NCBI GenBank assembly: GCA_903921605.1
Contig: CAIXQV010000125.1
Span: 1-9,265, forward strand
DNA: 9,265 nt
Direction of reading: 5' to 3'
Source of the DNA: an uncultured Planctomycetaceae bacterium
Lineage (GTDB): Bacteria; Planctomycetota; Planctomycetia; Planctomycetales; Planctomycetaceae
In this document: positions 1 through 6,361 of the stretch, piece after piece
Layout of the letters: every line of letters begins with the position of its first letter
How positions within the stretch are numbered: the stretch's first letter is position 1
Notes under the pieces: model-generated
Told to the model about the DNA's origin: nothing
Database searches by the model: none
The model's input: the letters and a program-made list of their open reading frames with translations, nothing else
Position numbers and translations under genes: made by a program

Positions 1-2
1 CT

Positions 3-1916
3 CCGGGGTATCGCATTCGAGTCAACGGGAATGCTCGCGAATCAGTGCTGGTTTATGAGCCGATTGATGGCAAGCCGGTTGTATTGAAGCCGGGCGAGAA
101 CTACGAACTGGTGCGGCACATCTTTGTTAATCGGGATCTTCCGAACGTAATGGCGGATTACGACGAGTCGATCGGCAAAGGCGAATCTCTTCGATTGATG
201 GATTTGCCGGTCTTTGCGAAAGGGCGTCTCATCTCTGACGCTCGAGTGGCTCTGAGCCTGGGCGATGTCAGTCGAGGAACTCTTGTGACAAGAGACGTGG
301 GCCTTGCTGTGGTTCGGCTGCCACAGGGAGAATACAAAGCAACAGTCAGCGTCGCGGGGAGGGAACTGAAGGCTCAGAATTATACCGTGTCAGAGACAGG
401 CGTTGAGCCGATACAGGTGGACGACTTGTCGCTGGGCTATGCGATCATCACGATCACTGATGCAGAAGGCCGTGACATTCCGGCTAAGTTGCAGTTTAAA
501 GGCAAAGGAGAAACGCCAACTCCGAACTGGGCACCGGAGACCGGCGAACAGCTCGTGAAGAATCTGGCTTACACAGCCAACGGCGTGGTGGAAGTCGCTC
601 TGGAGGCCGGAGAATATGAACTGACGGTCAGCCGCGGTTCGGAGTATCACGCGGACTATCGTACGCTGAAAATTGAGGAAGGAAATACTGTAGGTCTCTC
701 TGTCAAACTAGCCCGCGTCGTGGAAACTGCGGGTTGGGTCAGTGCGGATTTCCATAGCCATAGTTCTCCTTCCGGCGATAACACCTCCAGCCAGCTGGGA
801 CGGGTGTTAAATCTGATTGGCGAGCATATCGAGTTTGCTCCATGCACCGAGCATAACCGCATCAGCACTTATGAGCATCACTTGACGGAGCTCCGCGCGA
901 AGGCCTTTATGGCGACTGTGTCCGGAATGGAGCTGACCGGGACACCTCTGCCATTGAATCATCAGAATGTGTTCCCGCTTCTCTTTAAGCCTCGCACACA
1001 AGACGGCGGCGCGCCGGTGACGGATGCCAGTCCGGAAACTCAGATGGAACGCATTGCCGCGTGGGACAACAACAGTGTGAAACTGATTCAGCAGAATCAT
1101 CCGGATCTTGGTTGGCTATTCTATGATCGGGACGGCAACAAAACTCCGGATGAAGGCTATTCGCGATCGTTTGGTTTGATGAATGTGATGGAGATTCATC
1201 CGATTGACCCGCTGTTGAAACCATCGCAGTTTGACGTACGCGACGGTAAGACAATTGGCAACCAGACGGCACTCAATTGGCTGCAGCTTCTGAATCAGGG
1301 ATTTCGGATCTACGGCGTCGTCAATACCGACTCGCACTACAACTTCCACGGTTCGGGCGGCTTGAAATTATGGATCAAGTCTTCAACTGATGATCCGGCA
1401 AAGATCAACTCTGATGAAATGCGAGATGCCTCACGCAGCGGCCACCTGATCATGTCCAATGGACCTTATCTTGAAGCGACCTTCACGGAATTGGGGACAA
1501 ATCAGGAACCAGTCGTCTCGGGGCAGGATTTGGTCGCGAAGTCAAAGAAGGTCAGTGCGAAGATTCGAGTTCAGTGCCCGAACTGGCTGGACGTTGACAC
1601 GGTGATCGTTCTTGTCAACGGGCGTCGCAGTGACAAACTAACATTTTCAAGAGACACACATCCGGACATGTTTGGCAAGGATGTTGTGAAGTTTGATCGC
1701 ACGGTCGATGTGGAACTGACCGAGGATGCTCATATTGTTGTTCTGACCGGGCATCGAACTCAGGTTCTGGGAGACATCATGGGCCCGATGTGGGGAACTC
1801 AGCATCCGACTGCGTTAAGCAACCCGGTCTTTATCGATATCGCCGGAGATGGCTTTACGGCCAACAAGGATACTCTGGATATTCCATTGCCGGTCAAGTT
1901 CGTGGCAGAGAAATGA
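3..1916 (+). CDS. CehA/McbA-family PHP-type metallohydrolase (5' partial)
   Basis: The frame is open from the left edge, so the true start lies upstream. A GTG at 45 is only an internal candidate, and residues here are numbered from it. Residues about 1-220 look like beta-sandwich or carboxypeptidase-regulatory-like repeats (for example GEYKATVSV and GEYELTVSRG). Residues about 230-480 resemble a PHP metal-dependent hydrolase: HSHSS at 237-241, TEHN with E269/H270, E296 in SGMELTG, H352 in QQNHPD, and TDSH with D429/H431. These His/Asp/Glu residues are the likely metal ligands. The NGPYLEATF stretch and a final beta-rich region follow, as in CehA/McbA proteins. Members of this family include carbaryl hydrolase and phosphoesterases, but most planctomycete homologues have no known substrate. 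Secretion is plausible but the signal peptide would lie outside the window. The gene ends at TGA 1914-1916, 370 bp before the chemotaxis genes, and a functional link to them is not apparent. Family call is fairly sure; substrate is unknown. Confidence 0.85.
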   Translation, partial: PGYRIRVNGNARESVLVYEPIDGKPVVLKPGENYELVRHIFVNRDLPNVMADYDESIGKGESLRLMDLPVFAKGRLISDARVALSLGDVSRGTLVTRDVGLAVVRLPQGEYKATVSVAGRELKAQNYTVSETGVEPIQVDDLSLGYAIITITDAEGRDIPAKLQFKGKGETPTPNWAPETGEQLVKNLAYTANGVVEVALEAGEYELTVSRGSEYHADYRTLKIEEGNTVGLSVKLARVVETAGWVSADFHSHSSPSGDNTSSQLGRVLNLIGEHIEFAPCTEHNRISTYEHHLTELRAKAFMATVSGMELTGTPLPLNHQNVFPLLFKPRTQDGGAPVTDASPETQMERIAAWDNNSVKLIQQNHPDLGWLFYDRDGNKTPDEGYSRSFGLMNVMEIHPIDPLLKPSQFDVRDGKTIGNQTALNWLQLLNQGFRIYGVVNTDSHYNFHGSGGLKLWIKSSTDDPAKINSDEMRDASRSGHLIMSNGPYLEATFTELGTNQEPVVSGQDLVAKSKKVSAKIRVQCPNWLDVDTVIVLVNGRRSDKLTFSRDTHPDMFGKDVVKFDRTVDVELTEDAHIVVLTGHRTQVLGDIMGPMWGTQHPTALSNPVFIDIAGDGFTANKDTLDIPLPVKFVAEK

Positions 1917-1954
1917 GGATCTGCCGGGCACGGGCCATTGGACACCGAATGCCG

Positions 1955-1984
1955 TTTGAGATCTGAGATTTCACATTTGAGATC
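1955..1984 (+). repeat. AT-rich intergenic repeat tract, copy 1
   Basis: The tract contains TTTGAGATC twice (1955-1963 and 1976-1984) flanking ATCTGAGATTT (1961-1971). The same 11-mer occurs in inverted orientation in the cheA-cheW spacer (4681-4691). Both copies are non-coding and much more AT-rich than their surroundings. I recall similar degenerate 'aaatctgaaatctgagattt' tracts between genes in planctomycete and related genomes. Function unknown. Confidence 0.5.
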
Positions 1985-2134
1985 GACCATTCGGGCGGCG
2001 GTGCTGGGATGAATGCCGCGCTACGGTAGGGGCGGCACGTCGTATAAATCTCACCGCCACGGAAGATGAGCCTACTCAGTCGGCAGGGCAGGGTTAACGC
2101 GAATTCGCACGGTAAAGTCGTCACAACTGCACCA

Positions 2135-2160
2135 GCGTGTTGAAAACAGGCAACATGCGC
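2135..2160 (+). other. Weak hairpin in cheA upstream region
   Basis: TGTTG (2138-2142) pairs with CAACA (2151-2155) around an 8-nt loop. It is extended by GCG (2135-2137) pairing with CGC (2158-2160) across a 2-nt bulge. No T-run follows. This may be chance, or part of a leader structure if transcription starts upstream. Confidence 0.2.
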
Positions 2161-2209
2161 AAACATTGCGTAGCAAGAAAGCAACGCAGATAAACGATCA
2201 CGGGAACGC

Positions 2210-2234
2210 GACGACCGCCCCTTAGCGGTTTGTC
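2210..2234 (+). other. Hairpin shortly upstream of cheA
   Basis: ACCGC (2214-2218) pairs with GCGGT (2225-2229) around a 6-nt loop. GAC (2210-2212) and GTC (2232-2234) extend it across a small internal loop. It lies about 40 bp before the cheA ribosome binding site. It is followed by TTTGTCATT and not a clean T-run, so a terminator call is weak. It could be a leader structure. Confidence 0.25.
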
Positions 2235-2272
2235 ATTCAACATTTCTCTGACGCGTGAAAGAGCGCGAAGCG

Positions 2273-2277
2273 AAAGG
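2273..2277 (+). promoter_or_regulatory. Ribosome binding site deciding the cheA start
   Basis: AAAGG at 2273-2277 lies 9 nt before GTG 2287. The alternative ATG at 2293 would be 15 nt away. This favours the GTG start, although the two proteins differ by only two residues. Confidence 0.5.
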
Positions 2278-2286
2278 TAGACGCCC

Positions 2287-4638
2287 GTGGAAATGCTCGA
2301 CGATATCGTCAAAGAGTTTCTGGTAGAGAGTTACGAGAACCTTGATCAGTTGGACAAGGACCTGATGGCGCTGGAGGATTCTCCGGATGATCGCAGTCGG
2401 CTGTCCAGTATTTTTCGCACGATTCACACCATCAAGGGCACTTCGGGTTTTCTTGCCTTCCCGAAGCTTGAGCACATCACGCACGTTGGTGAAAACCTTC
2501 TGGTGCGTTTGCGCGACGGTGCGTTGCAGTTGAACGCGGAAATCACATCGGGGCTGTTGTCCATGGTGGATGCTGTTCGCAGCATTCTGGGACAGATCGA
2601 CAGCACCGCGACAGAAGGTGAAGAAGCCTACGAAGCTCTGGTTGCCAAGTTGGGACGACTGAAGAATGGTGAGTCGGCTGCACCGCCGGCCGCTCCCGCA
2701 TCAGCCTCTGAGCAGGCTGAGATTGAAGTCGAGCAAGTCATTCGCGAGCTCAGCAACGACGTCGCAGCGGCGGTTTCAGAATCAACAACGAAGAGTAAGA
2801 AATCAAGAAGCAACAAAGCGAAGAGCAAAGCGGTTACAGCTCAATCAGCACCGGCTGCTCCCGCAGAGATTGCTCCAACGCCGCCGCCAGCGGCGGCGGT
2901 TTCGGCAGAACAGGATCACGATCATCCCGCCCCGGTCATGGCAGCGGCGACTCCGGCAGTCAAGAAAGAAGCACGCACCGTCGACAATGGCGAAGGCGGC
3001 GGTTCTGCTGCGGACTCTTCGGTGCGTATCGATGTGCATCTGCTTGACAAACTGATGAACCTGGTCGGTGAGCTTGTACTGGCTCGCAATCAGATCATGC
3101 AGTTCAGTCAGGGGATTGAAGACGCAGCACTGGCAGCGGCTTCTCAGCGAATCAACCTGATCACGACGGAACTGCAGGAAGGAGTTATGAAGACTCGCAT
3201 GCAGCCAATCCGCAATGCGTGGAGCAAACTGCCCCGCGTTGTACGAGACTTGTCCATCAGTTGTGGCAAGCAGGTTCAAGTGAAAATGGATGGTGCTGAA
3301 ACAGAACTCGACAAGACAATTCTGGAAGCCATCAAAGACCCATTGACACACATCGTCCGCAACTCGGTCGACCATGGGATCGAAACGGCCGAAGTTCGTA
3401 AGGCCAACGGGAAGCCCGCTGAAGGAACACTTTGGCTACGAGCTTATCACGAAGGTGGTCAGGTCAACATTGAGATCGCCGACGATGGTGCCGGCATCAA
3501 TGTGGATCGAGTGCGGCAGAAGGCGATTGAAAAAGGAATGATTACGCCGGAGCAGGCCGCGGCGATGCCAGATCGCGATGCCATCCAGTTGATTCTGTTG
3601 CCGGGCTTTTCCACGGCGGCCAAAGTCACCAACGTATCAGGTCGCGGCGTGGGAATGGATGTTGTCAAGACAAACGTCGAGAAGATCGGCGGGACGCTCG
3701 ACATTCACAGCACCGTGGGCCACGGGACGACTCTGCGAATCAAGATTCCACTCACGCTGGCCATTGTGCCGGCCCTGATTGTCACCTGCGACGAGGATCG
3801 TTACTGCATTCCTCAGGTCAGCCTGCTGGAACTTGTGCGACTGGAGGGCGACCGTGCTCGTAAAGACATCGAACTGATGCATTCCGTCCCCGTGTATCGT
3901 CTTCGAGGCCAATTGCTGCCACTTGTCTTCCTGGACGAAGAACTGAAGCTACGACCTCGACGATCGGACGAAGAGCGTCGTTCATGCGATGTTGTGAACA
4001 TTGTTGTCCTGCAGGCGGAAGATCGGCAGTTCGGACTGGTCGTGGATCACATCAACGACACTCAGGAAATCGTCGTCAAACCGCTTGGTCAGCACCTGAA
4101 GGGGCTCGCCACTTATGCAGGTTCAACCATCATGGGTGATGGGACCGTGTCACTCATTCTGGACGTCCTCGGGATTGCTCAACAGTCTCACGTTCTGAGC
4201 GCTCATGGAACTCGGTCTTTGATTGACAACTCAGACAATCGAGGCGAACAAAATATCATGGGCATTTCATGGCTCATCGTCGATCCTCAGGATGGAACAC
4301 GAGCGGCGATTCCACTGTCCAGTGTTTCGCGACTCGAAGAGATTCGCTCCGAATCGATCGAGAAAACCGGACGCCAGCAGGTTGTGCAATACCGAGGCGA
4401 GATCATGCCGCTGGTTTCACTGAACGACTTCGGTCAGGTGGAGCCGGACGAACACGGAGCCATTTCGCTGGTCGTCTACAACGATGGCCGACGCAACATC
4501 GGAGTTGTTGTTGGACGAATTGTGGACATCGTTAACGAACCCGATCAGGCGTTCTCGGATGAATCGTGTGAAACGCGAATCATCGCCGGCAGGGTGACGC
4601 GAGTGGTTCATCTTGAACAGCTCGCGATGAATGCGTAG
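2287..4638 (+). CDS. cheA: Chemotaxis histidine kinase CheA with two CheW-like domains
   Basis: Cytoplasmic kinase that autophosphorylates under control of chemoreceptors and passes phosphate to response regulators. Domains in order: P1/HPt, residues 1-105, with phospho-acceptor H47 in FRTIHTIKGTSGF; a low-complexity Ala/Pro/Ser/Lys-rich linker, about 125-245, with no clear P2 CheY-docking domain; P3 dimerisation helices from about 246 (DKLMNLVGELVLARNQ); P4 ATPase with the N box H355/N359 and DHGIE (362-366), G1 DDGAG (399-403), G2 GRGVGMD (452-458) and GHGTTL (478-483); a first CheW-like domain, about 490-630; and a second, about 658-783 (ISWLIVDPQDG to the end). At 783 residues it is longer than the roughly 650-residue E. 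coli CheA, and the second CheW-like domain explains much of the excess. All catalytic boxes look intact. GTG start chosen from the AAAGG site upstream. It heads a co-directional cheA-cheW-MCP cluster. Product call is very sure; the boundary of the second CheW-like domain is approximate. Confidence 0.97.
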   Translation: MEMLDDIVKEFLVESYENLDQLDKDLMALEDSPDDRSRLSSIFRTIHTIKGTSGFLAFPKLEHITHVGENLLVRLRDGALQLNAEITSGLLSMVDAVRSILGQIDSTATEGEEAYEALVAKLGRLKNGESAAPPAAPASASEQAEIEVEQVIRELSNDVAAAVSESTTKSKKSRSNKAKSKAVTAQSAPAAPAEIAPTPPPAAAVSAEQDHDHPAPVMAAATPAVKKEARTVDNGEGGGSAADSSVRIDVHLLDKLMNLVGELVLARNQIMQFSQGIEDAALAAASQRINLITTELQEGVMKTRMQPIRNAWSKLPRVVRDLSISCGKQVQVKMDGAETELDKTILEAIKDPLTHIVRNSVDHGIETAEVRKANGKPAEGTLWLRAYHEGGQVNIEIADDGAGINVDRVRQKAIEKGMITPEQAAAMPDRDAIQLILLPGFSTAAKVTNVSGRGVGMDVVKTNVEKIGGTLDIHSTVGHGTTLRIKIPLTLAIVPALIVTCDEDRYCIPQVSLLELVRLEGDRARKDIELMHSVPVYRLRGQLLPLVFLDEELKLRPRRSDEERRSCDVVNIVVLQAEDRQFGLVVDHINDTQEIVVKPLGQHLKGLATYAGSTIMGDGTVSLILDVLGIAQQSHVLSAHGTRSLIDNSDNRGEQNIMGISWLIVDPQDGTRAAIPLSSVSRLEEIRSESIEKTGRQQVVQYRGEIMPLVSLNDFGQVEPDEHGAISLVVYNDGRRNIGVVVGRIVDIVNEPDQAFSDESCETRIIAGRVTRVVHLEQLAMNA

Positions 4639-4651
4639 GGCGGCTTCCACT

Positions 4652-4670
4652 GGCCGGCTGTCAGCTGGCC
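4652..4670 (+). terminator. GC-rich hairpin between cheA and cheW (possible attenuator)
   Basis: An 8-bp stem with one G-T pair closes a 3-nt loop (GTC): GGCCGGCT (4652-4659) pairs with AGCTGGCC (4663-4670). It starts 13 bp after the cheA stop. TTTT occurs at 4677-4680, separated from the stem by six bases, so this is not a canonical intrinsic terminator. It could attenuate transcription into cheW, protect the cheA mRNA end, or do nothing. Confidence 0.35.
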
Positions 4671-4680
4671 CGACGATTTT

Positions 4681-4710
4681 AAATCTCAGATTTCAGATTT
4701 GAAATTCAAA
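4681..4710 (-). repeat. AT-rich intergenic repeat tract, copy 2 (inverted)
   Basis: Read on the minus strand, this tract contains ATCTGAGATTT (4681-4691), identical to 1961-1971, plus further ATCTGAAAT-like units. It lies in the 108-bp cheA-cheW spacer and overlaps the TTG (4699) that could extend the cheW frame upstream. That is one reason to doubt the TTG start. Confidence 0.5.
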
Positions 4711-4746
4711 ACATCTACAGCACAAATCCACGAAAGTGAAGTATCC

Positions 4747-5178
4747 ATGGTGGCCTCAAATTCATACTGCACCTTCCGAGTTGGGACCATGTATCTCGGC
4801 GTCGAAGTTCATCGCGTGCAGGAAGTGATTCGTGCTCAACGAATGACGCGCATTCCGGGAGCCCCTGAGGTTGTGCGGGGCCTGATGAATCTGCGTGGCC
4901 AGATTGTCACAGCTCTTGATATGCGTCGTCGGCTGGGAATGGCCGAAGTCGAGACCAAAGAGCCACAGATGAATGTGGTGGTTCGCACTCCTGATGGTCC
5001 TGTCAGTCTGCTGGTCAACGAAATCGGCGACGTCATCGTTGTCGACAAGGACCAGTTTGAAGCTCCACCGGAAACGCTGCAGGGCTTTCATCGCGAGCTG
5101 ATCACGGGGTCGTACAAGCTGCAGGGCCGATTGATGCTTGTCTTGAATCTTGAGGCTGCGGTTCGTGTGGCTGCATAG
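4747..5178 (+). CDS. cheW: Chemotaxis coupling protein CheW
   Basis: Cytoplasmic scaffold that links chemoreceptor tips to CheA in signalling arrays. The 143-residue product is essentially one CheW domain: the first beta strands YCTFRVGTMYLGVEVHRVQE begin at residue 7, followed by the RIPGAPEVVRGLMNLRG block (35-51), LDMRRRLGM (57-65), and the second barrel half with SLLVNEIGDVIVVD, ending in MLVLNLEAAV. The length matches the family (about 150 residues). I chose ATG 4747, preceded by GAAAGTGAA, because the CheW fold starts immediately after it. A TTG at 4699 would add 16 residues of AT-rich repeat-derived sequence. The gene follows cheA by 108 bp on the same strand and precedes the receptor genes, as expected for a shared array. 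It is distinct from the CheW-like domains of the neighbouring CheA, so the cluster encodes three CheW-like modules. Confidence 0.95.
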   Translation: MVASNSYCTFRVGTMYLGVEVHRVQEVIRAQRMTRIPGAPEVVRGLMNLRGQIVTALDMRRRLGMAEVETKEPQMNVVVRTPDGPVSLLVNEIGDVIVVDKDQFEAPPETLQGFHRELITGSYKLQGRLMLVLNLEAAVRVAA

Positions 5179-5290
5179 GCTTGTTTTCCCTTTGAGTGCT
5201 GTCGGCCTGATGCGACGATGGAACAGCAACTAACGCAAACATGCTCCGTCACCAAATCATCCACGAAACATTCTGTCAGCGGTGCTCCTT

Positions 5291-6298
5291 ATGAACCTGT
5301 GCCACTACATCCCTGAAAGACTTCGATCTTCCGTTGCGATCCTCGTCGCGCCTCTGGCCTATGGGATTGCGATGACTGTGGTCGTTCTGCACGCAGAAAG
5401 CGTTCAGACACACGATCAAGCCGAAGTGGCCAGTCCAACTTTGGCACCGACGGTCGAGGCTGAAGTTTCAGAGACCCCCGCGGAGACTAGCTTCAGCGAC
5501 GGACTCTATGAAAAATACTCGTATGCTGCATCCGCTTTTCTGATCGCGACAGCGTTATCCACGGTCGTCATATCCCGTATGCTTTCGCTGAAGGACCAAC
5601 AGTGTTCTTCTGAGGGCAACCGATCCAAAGCGTATGCCGACCGTGTGAGACAATATTCATCCGAGATGGCTGCTGTTGCTCAGCAGACATCTGGCAGCAT
5701 TGATGAGATCGCTCGTAGCTCACAGATCGCTGTCAGTGCTCTGCAGCAGGCGCTGTCACAATGCGTCCGGTCGTCAGATGTTGTCAAATCTTTCGGAAGT
5801 CACACTGACTCTGTGACCGAACTGATTGGCGAAATTACGGCGATCTCCGAGCAAACAAATCTGCTGGCACTGAATGCCACGATCGAATCCGCTCGGGCTG
5901 GCGAAGCCGGCAAGGGATTCTCGGTCGTCGCTAATGAAGTGAAACAGCTGGCCAACGATACGCGAGTGACATCGGAACGCGTGATTGAACGCGTCCGCTG
6001 CATTCAGAAGTCCAGCGGTGAAACGATCACGACGACTGATGAAGTTCTGGCCCTGATGAAACAGTGCTCCGAATCGCAATCGACAATTGCTGCTGCAGTT
6101 GAAGAGCAACGGAACATTGCTTCGCAACTGGCTCGACAGGCTCATGAACTGGCAACAGAAGCCGGAGGCGATGCTCCATCGTCGGTCGGATTCTCAGGTC
6201 CAGAATCCAGTTACATGCCACGTAAAAATAGTTACTCGACAACTGACGTCGCTAAATCTGGCCGACGTCGTCAGATGCAGAGTGTGTCCCATCTTTAA
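5291..6298 (+). CDS. Short methyl-accepting chemotaxis protein without a sensor domain (MCP1)
   Basis: 335-residue membrane chemoreceptor. TM1 is residues about 14-33 ([18 protein letters not shown]), followed by a 40-45 residue acidic Pro/Ala-rich loop, TM2 about 79-97 ([17 protein letters not shown]), and then directly a coiled-coil signalling domain. The hairpin tip begins at E187 ([18 protein letters not shown]), the CheA/CheW contact region. A candidate methylation pair is E271/E272 in AAAVEEQ. The loop is far too short for a four-helix, Cache or PAS sensor, and no HAMP is visible. The last 45 or so residues are Ser-, Gly- and charge-rich and probably unstructured, with no NWETF-type tail. 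Start: ATG 5291 taken; GTG 5282 in frame would add three residues, and neither has a strong ribosome site. It may act as an array component, respond to membrane or cytoplasmic state, or be a degenerate receptor. MCP call is sure; sensing role is unknown. Confidence 0.9.
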   Translation: MNLCHYIPERLRSSVAILVAPLAYGIAMTVVVLHAESVQTHDQAEVASPTLAPTVEAEVSETPAETSFSDGLYEKYSYAASAFLIATALSTVVISRMLSLKDQQCSSEGNRSKAYADRVRQYSSEMAAVAQQTSGSIDEIARSSQIAVSALQQALSQCVRSSDVVKSFGSHTDSVTELIGEITAISEQTNLLALNATIESARAGEAGKGFSVVANEVKQLANDTRVTSERVIERVRCIQKSSGETITTTDEVLALMKQCSESQSTIAAAVEEQRNIASQLARQAHELATEAGGDAPSSVGFSGPESSYMPRKNSYSTTDVAKSGRRRQMQSVSHL

Positions 6299-6335
6299 AC
6301 ACCACGATCACGCAGCATTGACAGGTTACGCTTTT

Positions 6336-6349
6336 TCGGACTCGTCCGA
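6336..6349 (+). other. Small palindrome beside the MCP2 ribosome site
   Basis: TCGGAC and GTCCGA face each other across TC, just upstream of the GGAG ribosome site (6352-6355). As RNA it could form a 5-bp hairpin with a CTCG loop. A role in translation of MCP2 is possible but unsupported. Confidence 0.2.
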
Positions 6350-6351
6350 GC

Positions 6352-6355
6352 GGAG
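6352..6355 (+). promoter_or_regulatory. Ribosome binding site of MCP2
   Basis: GGAG ends 6 nt before ATG 6362, which supports that start. The site is clearer than those of cheW or MCP1. Confidence 0.6.
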
Positions 6356-6361
6356 ACTTTC

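Larger units (their letters stand above)
1917..2286. other. Intergenic spacer upstream of cheA
   Basis: This 370-bp gap separates the metallohydrolase gene from cheA. I see no convincing protein gene on either strand: the reading frames on the minus strand have no recognisable domain and run into the flanking genes. It holds an AT-rich repeat tract (1955-1984) and two modest hairpins (2135-2160 and 2210-2234). A TATAAA at 2043-2048 has no matching -35 box at 16-18 bp. The promoter of the chemotaxis cluster probably lies here because the upstream gene is unrelated in function, but I cannot place it. Confidence 0.6.

Noticed and set aside
1894..2184. Minus-strand frame filling much of the spacer before cheA
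   Set aside because: It runs through the AT-rich repeat and into the end of the upstream gene, and the translation has no recognisable domain.
2166..2190. TGCGT...ACGCA inverted repeat upstream of cheA
   Set aside because: The stem is only 5 bp with a 12-nt loop, within chance expectation for this length of spacer.
2666..3055. 129-codon + strand frame overlapping the CheA linker
   Set aside because: Its Arg/Gln-rich composition comes from reading the Ala/Pro-rich linker out of frame; there is no independent support.
2845..3375. 176-codon open frame on the minus strand inside cheA
   Set aside because: It lies wholly antisense to the P3/P4 coding region of CheA, has no recognisable domain, and is Arg/Cys/His-rich as expected of a shadow frame.
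4762..5229. 155-codon open frame on the minus strand over cheW
   Set aside because: It is antisense to a clear CheW gene and shows no family features or ribosome site.
5218..5316. 32-codon + strand frame between cheW and MCP1
   Set aside because: It overlaps the MCP1 start out of frame, lacks a ribosome site and has no notable sequence features.
6318..6323. TTGACA resembling a -35 promoter box before MCP2
   Set aside because: No -10-like hexamer lies 16-18 bp downstream; that position reads CTCGTC within a small palindrome.
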